Below are positions 1 through 7,852 of a stretch of 64,000 bases of DNA, piece after piece; the stretch's first letter is position 1; each line of letters opens with the position of its first letter. The stretch lies in contig NZ_BOMM01000051.1 in assembly GCF_016862195.1 (NCBI RefSeq), positions 1-64,000 on the forward strand. Direction: 5' to 3'. The stretch is from Paractinoplanes ferrugineus (GTDB lineage: Bacteria; Actinomycetota; Actinomycetes; Mycobacteriales; Micromonosporaceae). The notes beneath the pieces are model-generated. The model worked only from the letters and a program-made list of their open reading frames with translations, made no database searches and was not told where the DNA came from. Both the position numbers and the translations under genes were made by a program.

Positions 1-710
1 TAGTCGAGACGGGCGGTTCCGAGCAGGTGGCCGTCGGTGTCGGCGACACTCACCTCGCGGACGTTGCGCAACTGGATCGAGCTCGCCCCGATCACCTTCG
101 CGCCGCCGGTCGGCGTCGGACCCCACACGGCCGCCTGCTCGACCTTGCCCTCCAGGCTGTGCACCTCGCAGAGGAACGGCCCCTCGCCGCGCAGCTTGGT
201 GACGTCGAGCGCCACCGACACTCCCCACAGCTTCGGCGTCAGCACGGCCTGGCCGGTCAGACCGCTGCCCTCGGCCGCCGAGAACTGGGCGGTCACCAGG
301 TTGGCGCTGGGCAACACCGTCGTCGGCTCGGTCGTCCGGTTGGTGCGGATCACACCGGCACCGACGGCGATCGCGATCACCACCGCGGCGGCCGCGGCCA
401 GCCAGCGTACGTTTGCCGCGCGCCGCTCCCGGCTGCGCTCCGACCGCATCCGCCGGAGCAGGCCCTCGACATTTTCCGGCGAGGGGCGGGCGGACATGCT
501 TATCGGTGGTTGCGCCGCGACCCCGGCCGTCCGCTGCGCGTCGGGCAGGCGTTGCAGCAGCTCCGGTACGGGCGCCAGCCGGTCGAGCTCGTCCCGGCAG
601 TCGTCACAGTCCCGCAGGTGGGCATCGAGCCGATCGGTGTCGGCCTCGTCCAGGCCGCCCAGAAGGTAACCACCGAGAAGCCGCCGCAGTTCGTCGTGCT
701 CCGCGCTCAT
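1..710 (-). CDS. Anti-sigma factor, zinc-finger (zf-HC2) membrane protein
   Basis: Membrane-bound partner that should hold the adjacent ECF sigma factor inactive. The N-terminus has the HxxxCxxC zinc-binding core (His31, Cys35, Cys38 in HLRDCDDC), a linker, one membrane helix at about residues 103-121 (WLAAAAAVVIAIAVGAGVI), and an extracytoplasmic domain. The ATG overlaps the sigma stop codon (ATGA), so the two are translationally coupled. The reading frame runs to the window edge, and the last two visible bases of the next codon are TA, so a stop may fall exactly there. That would give a 236-residue protein. The outer domain resembles the C-terminal part of anti-sigma-K-type proteins, but I cannot name the inducing signal. 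Confidence 0.88.
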   Translation of the reverse strand, partial: MSAEHDELRRLLGGYLLGGLDEADTDRLDAHLRDCDDCRDELDRLAPVPELLQRLPDAQRTAGVAAQPPISMSARPSPENVEGLLRRMRSERSRERRAANVRWLAAAAAVVIAIAVGAGVIRTNRTTEPTTVLPSANLVTAQFSAAEGSGLTGQAVLTPKLWGVSVALDVTKLRGEGPFLCEVHSLEGKVEQAAVWGPTPTGGAKVIGASSIQLRNVREVSVADTDGHLLGTARLD

Positions 711-1228
711 CGGAGAACCCCCATCTCCTCGAACGCCGTCCGCAACGCCCGAACCGCGTAGTACGCCCGGGACTTGACCGTGCCCTCCGGTACGGAAAGT
801 TGCCGGGCCGCCTCGGCCACGCTCCGCCCCTCGTAATACATGGCGCGGACCACGGCCTGGTGGTCGTCGGACAGGCGCTCCAACGCCTCGGAAACCAGCC
901 AGCCCTCCACCATCTGGTCGACGTTGTCCTCGGCCGGCATGGAGTTGACCGCGTTCTCGTCGGCCACCAGATGCGGGCGGCGCTGCTCGGCCCGCCAGGC
1001 GTTGGTGACCACGTTACGGGCAATGGTCAGCAGGTAGGAGCGGGTCCGCCGGTGATCGGCGTCGAGATGGTCGATGTGCTTCCAGGCCCGCAGCAGAGTT
1101 TCCTGCACCATGTCCTCGGCGCGATGCCGGTCGTGCACATAACGCAGGACGAAGCTGAGCAGGACCGCGTAGTGCTCGGTGTAGAGCGCGGTCATCAGCT
1201 CCTCGTCGGGGCTCCCCCGTCGCCTCAT
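707..1228 (-). CDS. ECF-family RNA polymerase sigma factor
   Basis: Alternative sigma factor of 173 residues. Region 2 is seen near the N-terminus (LYTEHYAVLLSFVLRYV and AEDMVQETLLRAWKH). Region 4 is near the C-terminus (LSDDHQAVVRAMYYEGRSVA, then the helix-turn-helix VPEGTVKSRAYYAVRALR). The start is ATG 1228, preceded by GAGGGG; the open frame extends further upstream, but the extra residues lack sigma features. It overlaps the downstream anti-sigma gene by 4 bp. The nearest gene upstream is a secreted neprosin-like protease on the same strand, separated by a strong terminator, so that protease is a candidate target rather than an operon member. Confidence 0.93.
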   Translation of the reverse strand: MRRRGSPDEELMTALYTEHYAVLLSFVLRYVHDRHRAEDMVQETLLRAWKHIDHLDADHRRTRSYLLTIARNVVTNAWRAEQRRPHLVADENAVNSMPAEDNVDQMVEGWLVSEALERLSDDHQAVVRAMYYEGRSVAEAARQLSVPEGTVKSRAYYAVRALRTAFEEMGVLR

Positions 1229-1322
1229 CCGCGTGCCCCTCGCTGGTCGCCGTCCCCCGTCGCCAACAACTTGTACACCGCGTTGCTGAATTCGGTTCGA
1301 ACGACAAGCCCCAGGAAAAGGA

Positions 1323-1357
1323 CGATGCCCGGTCCCCCTCGCCGGGACCGGGCATCG
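1323..1357 (-). terminator. Rho-independent terminator after the neprosin-like gene
   Basis: Perfect 14-bp stem (CGATGCCCGGTCCC paired with GGGACCGGGCATCG) with a 7-nt loop, 14 nt past the stop of the upstream gene. Read on the minus strand it is followed by a short T-rich stretch (TCCTTTTCC). It separates the protease from the sigma gene. Confidence 0.85.
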
Positions 1358-1370
1358 CGTCACGAGAAAC

Positions 1371-2558
1371 CTAGCCGACGACGCACGCAGTCTGTTTGGC
1401 GTTCGTGCCCCGGCCGCCGTACCGGAAGGAGTCGGTTCTCGGCACACCCTTGCTCGTCACGAACTTGAACCCGTAGAGATTACGTTCACCGGCCGCACCG
1501 GTCACCTCTTTGCTGAGGACCGGGGTCGTCGGCGAGTCGACGTAGGAGACGGCGGCGAAGTAGGAGGCCGCGGATTCTTCCTGGGTTACGTCCGTCACCG
1601 GGTTGTTGCCGTTGCCCATGCAGGTTTTCGGCGTATCGCTGGTCGCGGCCACTTCGCCGAAGGTCTGAACCGCCTCGGTCTGCACGAACTTGATGCCCTC
1701 GTTCTCCCAGATCGAATCCGGGTAGAACCCCAGCCACTCCGATTCGAAGGCGACCCACCAGCCGCCGTTGGTGTGCTGGATGCCGAACTTACGGGGCGTT
1801 CCGGGGGCGAGAGTGTCTCCGGGCTTGACGCTCTTGCTGTACTGGACGAAGCCGCAGTTGTTGTAGCAGCTCGGCTTGCCGTTGACCCAGCGATAGACGA
1901 ACAGGTGCGGGTCGTCGTCACCGTTGGTGACGCGGTCGACCGTCCAGCCGACCTCCACCGCGTTGAGCGTCTTCCGGTCCTTGGTCTGCACGGACAGCTC
2001 GGCGAGAGAATGGAAGTCGCCGTCGGCAAGGTAGGGCTTGCTGACCATCACGGTCGCATAGAGGCCGCTTGTCGTGGCCTCTTCCCAACCGCGGGCGTAG
2101 GTGTAGACGACTTCGCCGTCGTCGGCCTTAGCGGCCAACGGCGTGCCGATCGACATCGGCTTCGGCGGCGCGATGTCGGTCTTCTCCGACTCGAGCACCG
2201 TGTTCTCGTCGGCATTGCCCTTCGGCGCATAACTGCCACGGGGCTGCCACGCGCCGCTCGTGTCGGCACGCGCGGCGACGGCGCCGGATCGGCGAATTTC
2301 TCGGCTCGTCGCACCGGCCTTACCCAGTCGGATCGGCTTGGGGCGCTCGCCCCAGGGGAGAAGCGCCGGCGGGGTGACACTGCCGGGTGCGCCGGTCGGG
2401 GTGTCGGCGACGGGGACCTGGTCGCCGGCGGCGGCCGGGCTGCTGGGGGCGCCCGCAATCTGCTCCGCACCCGCGTTCAGCGTGGAGGCGACACCAATGG
2501 CGCCGACCACTGCCACGGCAAGGCCGGCGGCGAGTAGACCGCGGCGTGACTTCAACAC
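1371..2558 (-). CDS. Secreted neprosin-family (glutamic prolyl endopeptidase-like) protein
   Basis: Exported protein of about 395 residues. The GTG start at 2558 follows GAGGACGG; the longer upstream frame would bury the signal peptide. The N-terminus has a basic stretch then a hydrophobic core (LKSRRGLLAAGLAVAVVGAI), a classical signal sequence. The C-terminal half matches the neprosin domain: LFVYRWVNGKPSCYNNCGFVQYS, then GGWWVAFESEWLGFYPDSIW. Paired cysteines around CYNNC are typical of the family. Neprosins from pitcher plants cleave after proline; activity in bacterial members is inferred from family. The middle (residues 50-150) is low complexity and Pro/Ala rich. It probably acts outside the cell. 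Confidence 0.82.
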   Translation of the reverse strand: MLKSRRGLLAAGLAVAVVGAIGVASTLNAGAEQIAGAPSSPAAAGDQVPVADTPTGAPGSVTPPALLPWGERPKPIRLGKAGATSREIRRSGAVAARADTSGAWQPRGSYAPKGNADENTVLESEKTDIAPPKPMSIGTPLAAKADDGEVVYTYARGWEEATTSGLYATVMVSKPYLADGDFHSLAELSVQTKDRKTLNAVEVGWTVDRVTNGDDDPHLFVYRWVNGKPSCYNNCGFVQYSKSVKPGDTLAPGTPRKFGIQHTNGGWWVAFESEWLGFYPDSIWENEGIKFVQTEAVQTFGEVAATSDTPKTCMGNGNNPVTDVTQEESAASYFAAVSYVDSPTTPVLSKEVTGAAGERNLYGFKFVTSKGVPRTDSFRYGGRGTNAKQTACVVG

Positions 2559-3302
2559 GTGTCCGTCCTCGTTGATCGGGGGGGTCGGAGGTCGGGCGAG
2601 GTGACTCCGGCACCGGTTTCTCGGCGGCGCTCGCCACCATATAGCCATCTCGATTGACGGCGCGCCTGCCGACAGGATTTCCGTCTTAACGGCTGAGGCG
2701 CCTAGCCGATCCGGTGATTGGAAACTCCACTTTTGCCACCCAGCGTGTTCGATCGGTTGCTGAGGGACGCTTTTTCACGTGCTGTTCGGAAAGAGGCAAA
2801 GCGCTACGAGCTTCTTTCAGGTCCAGACTGGAAGCCGCGGCCGGGAGCCGGGGCCGGAGGCGCTCCGCCGGAACTCTGCGGTAGCAGCCCGGCACACCGG
2901 CCCGGATGGACGTTCGTTTGCCCGGAGGTGGCGATCTTCCTGCGCACACTCGCTATCGGGGCGCGCGTCGAAAGTCTGCGACCGGCGGTCACGGAACCTG
3001 ACGCCACGTGTCCTGATTTATCCGCATCAGCGGCCGTTGATCCTTCACGCCCCGGAGCGACGCCCACCCGGCTGCCCGAACTCGAAAAGGTAATGAACGA
3101 AAAACGCGGCGCGACCGTTCCTCGGCGATCAATCCGGCGCTTTCGTGAATGCGGCCCTCGAGGCGACCGAAGAGGTGCGCCGCCGGCCGCCGATCGAGTC
3201 GCTTATAAGCCGTTCCCGGAACAAAGATCAGCGCCCGGCCGACCCGGACCGAGCGCCGGGGCCGGCGGCGACGATCGCTCGCTCCCAGTTGTCGGAACCG
3301 GG
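2559..3302. other. Long intergenic region with no convincing gene
   Basis: About 740 bp with lower GC than the neighbouring genes and no open frame with coding bias on either strand. Minus-strand sequence just above the neprosin-like gene contains GGAAAT, 17 nt, then CGTCAA, which loosely resembles an ECF-type promoter. The right end leads into the leader-peptide promoter. I see no RNA gene here. Confidence 0.5.
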
Positions 3303-3331
3303 TTGACCGTCGATCACCGTCGGGCCAACAT
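3303..3331 (+). promoter_or_regulatory. Promoter of the leader peptide-cysteine dioxygenase operon
   Basis: A -35 box TTGACC (3303-3308), a 17-bp spacer, and CAACAT (3326-3331) as -10. The expected start site, 7-8 nt on, coincides with the A of ATG 3339, which predicts a leaderless transcript. Confidence 0.55.
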
Positions 3332-3338
3332 GGTGGTC

Positions 3339-3419
3339 ATGCAGCGGACGGGCATCCCTCTCGTCGCCGACCTGGCGACCGATCTGGCGCACTGCGCCAG
3401 CGCTTGCTGTCCCAGCTGA
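3339..3419 (+). CDS. Leaderless Cys-rich leader peptide (cysteine-responsive uORF)
   Basis: A 26-residue open frame (MQRTGIPLVADLATDLAHCA then SACCPS) ending in CASACCPS, with three cysteine codons in the last eight codons. An in-frame ATG at 3330 also exists, but the predicted start site falls at 3339. There is no Shine-Dalgarno sequence. It sits 125 nt before cysteine dioxygenase. Poly-cysteine leaderless uORFs are known in mycobacteria to attenuate sulfur genes according to charged tRNA-Cys supply; the same role here is inferred from position and sequence. The gap after it can form alternative hairpins. Confidence 0.72.
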   Translation: MQRTGIPLVADLATDLAHCASACCPS

Positions 3420-3450
3420 CCAGCTGCTCCGCGTTTTCCCACTGATTTCT

Positions 3451-3480
3451 CCCCGGACCACCCGGGGTACCGCTACCCTG
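3451..3480 (+). promoter_or_regulatory. Mutually exclusive hairpins in the CDO leader
   Basis: CCCCGG (3451-3456) pairs with CCGGGG (3462-3467). The overlapping segment 3463-3469 can instead pair with 3474-3480 (GGGTA with TACCC plus flanking pairs). Only one can form at a time. This is the geometry expected of an attenuator between a leader peptide and its target gene, though no U-tract follows. Confidence 0.4.
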
Positions 3481-3543
3481 GGCCACAGTCGGGCGTTAAA
3501 CCTATAGGATTGATGGGCAATGTATGCAAACCGAGGAGCTTCC

Positions 3544-4017
3544 GTGACCGCCGTCGACACACGCCTCGACCACCTCGCCATCGCGAACCGCTACGCGGCC
3601 ATGCCCGAGGAGTGGCCCGTGGCCCCCCGGTTCAACCCGGTCAACCGCTGGTACGAGCGACTGACGGTCGCCGACGATCATGAGGTCTGGCTGCTCACCT
3701 GGCTTCCCGGCCAAGCCACCGAACTGCACGACCACGGCGGCTCGGCGGGCGCGTTCCACGTCTTCGCCGGCACGCTCACCGAGGACACCGTCACCGTGCC
3801 GGTCGGCGGCCCGGCCCGGATCGCCGGTCGTGAGCTCGGCGAGGGCGCCGGCCGCCGCTTCGGCACCCGGCACATCCACCGCATCACCAACCGGTCGTCG
3901 CGGCCGGCCGTCAGCATCCACGTCTACGGCCCGGCGCTCACCACCATGACGAAGTACCGCTTCGGCGCCGACGGCCTCGAGGCGCTCAAGATCGAGAAGG
4001 CCGGTCGCGAATGGTGA
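3544..4017 (+). CDS. Cysteine dioxygenase type I family protein
   Basis: Non-heme iron cupin of 157 residues that should oxidise L-cysteine to cysteine sulfinate. The iron ligands are visible as His62 and His64 (LHDHGGS) and His112 (HIHRITN). The cupin motif AFHVFAGTLTE follows the first pair. Start chosen is GTG 3544, preceded by GAGGAG with 6-nt spacing; an ATG at 3520 in frame lacks a good site. It overlaps the rhodanese gene by 7 bp. The pair, behind a Cys-rich leader, looks like a cysteine catabolism/sulfur-handling unit. A related thiol dioxygenase with another thiol substrate cannot be excluded. Confidence 0.9.
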   Translation: MTAVDTRLDHLAIANRYAAMPEEWPVAPRFNPVNRWYERLTVADDHEVWLLTWLPGQATELHDHGGSAGAFHVFAGTLTEDTVTVPVGGPARIAGRELGEGAGRRFGTRHIHRITNRSSRPAVSIHVYGPALTTMTKYRFGADGLEALKIEKAGREW

Positions 4018-4403
4018 CCATCGCGCCGATGAGCATCGACGAGATCCTCGACCGGGCCCGCGCCCGCCTCACCCGGCTCGACCCGCACGAGACGGCCGCG
4101 GCCGTCGATCGGGGCGCCGTGCTCGTCGACATCCGGCCGGCCGCGCAGCGGGCCGAGTTCGGCGAGATCCCGGGCGCCGTGGTGATCGAGCGCAACGTGC
4201 TGGAGTGGCGTCTCGACCCCCGCAGCGAGGCCCGCCTGCCGTGGGCCGGCAGTTACGACCTGCAGGTCATCGTGACCTGTCAGGAGGGTTACACCAGCAG
4301 CCTGGCCGCGGCCTCGTTGCAGGACCTGGGCCTGGCCCGGGCGACCGACCTGGCCGGCGGGTACGCCGCGTGGCGCGCCGCCGGCCTGCCGGTGAGCGCC
4401 TGA
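4011..4403 (+). CDS. Rhodanese-like domain protein (sulfurtransferase)
   Basis: Single rhodanese domain of about 130 residues. It has the opening motif VLVDIRPAAQRAEFGEIPGA (around residue 38-57), the active-site loop with Cys90 (VTCQEGYTSSLAA), and the closing LAGGYAAWRAAGLP. It would move sulfane sulfur via a Cys90 persulfide. The start overlaps the end of the cysteine dioxygenase gene; a second ATG at 4029 is possible. Co-transcription with cysteine dioxygenase suggests disposal or reuse of sulfur from cysteine breakdown. No terminal membrane anchor is seen, so it is probably cytoplasmic. Confidence 0.92.
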   Translation: MVTIAPMSIDEILDRARARLTRLDPHETAAAVDRGAVLVDIRPAAQRAEFGEIPGAVVIERNVLEWRLDPRSEARLPWAGSYDLQVIVTCQEGYTSSLAAASLQDLGLARATDLAGGYAAWRAAGLPVSA

Positions 4404-4560
4404 TCCTTCGCGGGTCTGACCTTCTGCGGCAGAGGGCCAGACCGAAGGCGACCGGCTTATCGGCGGGCTGGTCAGTTTTGTCCGTAATAGGCGATCAACG
4501 AGGTCTTCAACATCGGTGACCCGCTCTGTTGATCTGAACGGTTTTGTTGATACTGATCGG

Positions 4561-6105
4561 ATGGAAGGTGACAGCCGGCTACCCGTGCCGGTCACGGCTT
4601 TCGGTCCGCTTCATCTTCTGGCGACCCGAGTGCACCGGCTGGCCAACACCGGCCGGTGCCACGACGCACTGGCCGCCGCCGACGCATACCTCGAGATAGC
4701 CCGCCGTTGCGGGGACAATCGCACCGCGCACTTCCTGCTCCAGGGCAAGATGTATGCCAACCTCCACATGGGGCGGTTCCGCGAGGGGGCCGAGCTCGCC
4801 GACCGGCTGCTGAACGCGCACCGCGCCGCCGGAAGCCCGATGGGCGAGGCCAAGACACTCTGTGACCTCGCCCACTTCGACGTACTACGTTCCCGCTACG
4901 TCGACGCCATGCGCAACCTGGCCCGCGCCGCCGTCCTTCTGGACGCCCCGCATCCCGGCCGTAACCGGCGCACCTCCGCGCTCTGCTCGTTCGCCGAGGC
5001 CGCCACCGCCGCCGAGATGTACGAGACCGCTTCCGCCACCTACGATCAGCTGAGCGAGGCGACCAGCGCGTTCGACCTGGTGCACGCGATGACACTGCTC
5101 TACTGGGGCCTTCGGCTCGACCACATCGGACGCCACGACGAGGGCGCGAGCCGCCTGCGCCGCAGCGCTGCGATCACCCGGCCGTACGTCGAGGAACGCC
5201 CCGACGACGTGGTCGCCGCCGCGATGCTGGCGCTGGCCCTGGCGAAGCTCGGCGACCTGATCCCGGCGGAGAAGCTGGCCCGCGAGGCGATCATGCCGCT
5301 GCGCGTCGCCGAGGACCACCAGCCGGCCCGGATGGCTCATCTCGCGCTGGGCATCGTGCTGCGCGCGCAGGGCCAGCTGGCCGAGGCCCGCCGCGAGTTC
5401 GTCGCCGCCCGTGAGCTCTGCGAGTTCGGCGGCCGCCCCGATGAGAAACCGATAATTCGGTACGAGCTGGCCCGCACCGCTCTGGAGATCGAGGAGAGCC
5501 AGTCGGTCCGGGACATGTTCGACGCGATCGAGGTCCAGACCAGAGAGCTGTGGCGGGTCCGTCTCCAACGGCTGGCGATGCTGCGCCAGGCCCGCCAGCA
5601 GGAGGAGGCGGAGGCGGCTCGGGCCCGGGCGGAACGCGAGATCCTCCGCGACCCGCTCACCGGCCTCGGCAACCGACGCCGCTTCGATCTGCTGCTCAAC
5701 CGCATCGACTCCGGCCGGCTGGCCGCCCCACTGGTGCTGCTGCTGGTCGACATCGACTACTTCAAGGCGGTGAACGACGCCTACTCCCACTCGGTCGGCG
5801 ACCGCGCCCTCCGCGAGGTGGCACACATCCTGCGAGCTCACTGCCGAGTCGAGGACGTCCCGGTCCGCTATGCCGGCGACGAGTTCACCCTGTTCCTGCG
5901 GGGCGACCTGACCGTCGGCCGAGAGGTCGCCGAGCGAATCCGGACCGCGGTCGCGAGAACCGACATAATCCCCGGCGTGAAGCTGACGGTGAGCGTCGGC
6001 TTGGCCACCTTGACCGACGGCATGTCCGGCGACGCCCTGTTCCGCCAGGCCGACGACCGTCTCTACGCCGCCAAATTCAGCGGCCGGAACACCATCGCCT
6101 CCTGA
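4561..6105 (+). CDS. TPR-repeat diguanylate cyclase (GGDEF)
   Basis: About 514 residues from ATG 4561. Residues 20-310 are helical repeats of TPR type, followed by a helix (around 325-360, rich in Glu/Arg) that leads into a GGDEF domain starting DPLTGLGNRRRF near residue 364. The signature is AGDEF (438-442), a tolerated variant of GGDEF. RVED (429-432), five residues before it, is a complete allosteric I-site. It should therefore make cyclic di-GMP and be inhibited by it. There are no membrane segments. GATACT ends 6 nt before the ATG and no ribosome binding site is seen, so the mRNA may be leaderless. The TPR part probably senses a protein partner. Confidence 0.9.
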   Translation: MEGDSRLPVPVTAFGPLHLLATRVHRLANTGRCHDALAAADAYLEIARRCGDNRTAHFLLQGKMYANLHMGRFREGAELADRLLNAHRAAGSPMGEAKTLCDLAHFDVLRSRYVDAMRNLARAAVLLDAPHPGRNRRTSALCSFAEAATAAEMYETASATYDQLSEATSAFDLVHAMTLLYWGLRLDHIGRHDEGASRLRRSAAITRPYVEERPDDVVAAAMLALALAKLGDLIPAEKLAREAIMPLRVAEDHQPARMAHLALGIVLRAQGQLAEARREFVAARELCEFGGRPDEKPIIRYELARTALEIEESQSVRDMFDAIEVQTRELWRVRLQRLAMLRQARQQEEAEAARARAEREILRDPLTGLGNRRRFDLLLNRIDSGRLAAPLVLLLVDIDYFKAVNDAYSHSVGDRALREVAHILRAHCRVEDVPVRYAGDEFTLFLRGDLTVGREVAERIRTAVARTDIIPGVKLTVSVGLATLTDGMSGDALFRQADDRLYAAKFSGRNTIAS

Positions 6106-6116
6106 GGCCGACCGCC

Positions 6117-6677
6117 TTAGAGCGGTTTCACCACGCCGGATTTACCGCTGTAAAGGCTCCGGGAACCCACCGCGTCGCGCGGGGTGGCGGGGGCGTCGAG
6201 CCAGATTATGTACGGGGCGCCCGACGTCAAGCCGGAGATGGTGGCCGACACCGTGCAGTTGTCGCCGGCCTGCACGCTTTGCCAGGACGGCTCCGGCTGG
6301 GGGCCCACCACCAGTTCCTGCGGGACCGCGGTGATCCGGTAGTAGGAGCCGTATTTCGCCGGCCACTGGACGGTGAAGCCCCGGGAGATCGGGGTGATCA
6401 CCATCGGGATCAGGACCTGGCCCACGTTGTCCGGCCACGGGATCGCGCACGCCGACGAGGTGGGCAGGAACGAGACCTTCGGCAGGGCGCTCTTCGGCGC
6501 GAACGTGCTGGCCGTGCTGGGGACGGCGGTGGGGCTGCCGGAGGTGACCCGCACCCACGGGGCCAGGGTCGCGGTGGGGGAACCCGAGGCGGCCGGTTTT
6601 GCCGGGCCGGCGCCGCAGCCGCTCAGGGCAAACGGCAGCACCGCCCAACCCAGGGCGATTTTCCCGATCCACCGCAT
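6117..6677 (-). CDS. Putative lipoprotein with fibronectin III-like region
   Basis: 186 residues. The N-terminus MRWIGKIALGWAVLPFALSG with Cys21 in LSGC is a lipobox, so the protein should be lipid-anchored outside the membrane. A Ser/Thr/Pro-rich linker follows (residues 25-70). The rest is beta-rich, with a pattern reminiscent of fibronectin type III (FTVQWPAKYGSYYRIT, then TISGLTSGAPYIIWLDA), and contains two cysteines that may form a disulfide. Function is not recognised. It is convergent with the diguanylate cyclase gene, 11 bp from its stop. Confidence 0.75.
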   Translation of the reverse strand: MRWIGKIALGWAVLPFALSGCGAGPAKPAASGSPTATLAPWVRVTSGSPTAVPSTASTFAPKSALPKVSFLPTSSACAIPWPDNVGQVLIPMVITPISRGFTVQWPAKYGSYYRITAVPQELVVGPQPEPSWQSVQAGDNCTVSATISGLTSGAPYIIWLDAPATPRDAVGSRSLYSGKSGVVKPL

Positions 6678-6777
6678 AACCTTCCGATCGGCCCACCCGC
6701 CGTCTCGCTTAGCCGCGCGACGCGGGCGCGGCGGGCGAGCGGGGCGGGGGCGCGGCGCGGTATGGCGGGCGCTGAGG

Positions 6778-7779
6778 TCAGCCGCGGGGTGCGGCGGTGG
6801 TGCCGCGGATGACCAGCCGGGGCGGGATGACCACCTCGCGGTTGGTGATGCCGGCGCCGGCGATCCGCTCGACCGCCCGGGCCACCGCGAGCGTGGTCAT
6901 CGTGTCGATGTCCTGGGCGACCGTGGTCAGGTCGATGTGCGCCAGCCGGCTGAAGCTGGTGTCGTCGTAACCGACGACGCTGATGTCGCCCGGCACCGAC
7001 AGCCCGAGCCGGGGCAGTACGTCGAGCATGCCGGCCGCGCTCAGGTCGTTGAAGACGGTGACCGCGGTGGGCGGATCGTCGAGCAGCTCCCGGGCGGCTC
7101 GCACCCCGTCCTCCTCGCCGCTGCCGCCGACCACGACCCGGAGGTGTTCGTCGAGCCCGTGCCGGCGCATCGCCTCCTGATAGCCCTGCCGCCGCTCGGC
7201 CGAGGCGATCATGCGGCCGCCGTCGACGTGCGCGATCCGGGTGTGCCCGAGCGTGACCAGGTGGTCGACGGCCAGGCGCAGGCCCCGGACGTCGTCGGTG
7301 CGCACCACGTCGACGGCCCGGTGCCGGACCCCACGCATCATCGCGACCACCGGCATCCGGTCGCTCAGCGCGGCCAGCTCGGCGACCGGGATCTGCGGGC
7401 CGAGCAGGATCAGCGCGGCGCAGCGGTCCTGCAGCAGGCTGCCGATCGCGGTACGTTCGTCCCGGCGCGGGGTGACGGCGCTGAGGGCGAGCTCGTAGCC
7501 CTGCTTGTCGGCGGCGTCGTAGAGCCCGGTGAGCACGTCGTGCTGGAACGGGTGCTGCACGCCGAAGACGACCCCGATCAGCCGGCTCTCACCGCTGCGC
7601 AACAGCCGGGCGCGGCTGTCGGGTTGATAGTCGAGCCGGCGGGCGACCTCGAGGACCCGCTGCCGGGTGGCGGCGCTGGCGCCCGGGGCGTCGCGCATGA
7701 CTATCGAGACCAGCGCGACCGACACGCCCGCCTCGGCGGCGACGTCGGCCAGCGTGGTCCGGCGCTCCCCTGCTCGCAT
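6778..7779 (-). CDS. LacI-family transcriptional regulator
   Basis: 333 residues. The N-terminal helix-turn-helix and hinge are clear (TLADVAAEAGVSVALVSIVM, residues 9-28, then YQPDSRARLLRSG). The rest is a periplasmic-binding-protein-like effector domain from about residue 65. A TAAAAT -10 box (7788-7793 on the minus strand) lies 8 nt before the ATG, and its -35 (TAGAAC) lies inside the left palindrome of the intergenic region, so the gene is probably autorepressed. It is divergent from an MFS exporter. LacI members usually bind sugars, but the neighbour does not reveal the ligand. Confidence 0.93.
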   Translation of the reverse strand: MRAGERRTTLADVAAEAGVSVALVSIVMRDAPGASAATRQRVLEVARRLDYQPDSRARLLRSGESRLIGVVFGVQHPFQHDVLTGLYDAADKQGYELALSAVTPRRDERTAIGSLLQDRCAALILLGPQIPVAELAALSDRMPVVAMMRGVRHRAVDVVRTDDVRGLRLAVDHLVTLGHTRIAHVDGGRMIASAERRQGYQEAMRRHGLDEHLRVVVGGSGEEDGVRAARELLDDPPTAVTVFNDLSAAGMLDVLPRLGLSVPGDISVVGYDDTSFSRLAHIDLTTVAQDIDTMTTLAVARAVERIAGAGITNREVVIPPRLVIRGTTAAPRG

Positions 7780-7804
7780 GGGCCGGGATTTTACGTGTGA
7801 TTAC

Positions 7805-7844
7805 TAGAACGTTCTAACGCGCCACGCTCTAGAACGTTCTAGAG
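7805..7844. promoter_or_regulatory. Two palindromic operators for the LacI regulator
   Basis: TAGAACGTTCTA at 7805-7816 and CTCTAGAACGTTCTAGAG at 7827-7844 are both perfect palindromes with a central CG, typical of LacI sites. Their centres are 25 bp apart. The left one covers the -35 of the regulator gene, and the right one overlaps TAGAGT (7840-7845), the -10 of the MFS gene. Confidence 0.85.
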
Positions 7845-7852
7845 TCGGTGTG

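Noticed and set aside
2718..3419. A 233-codon plus-strand frame containing the leader peptide
   Set aside because: Only the last 26-29 codons are supported; the upstream part has no coding bias and lies before the promoter.
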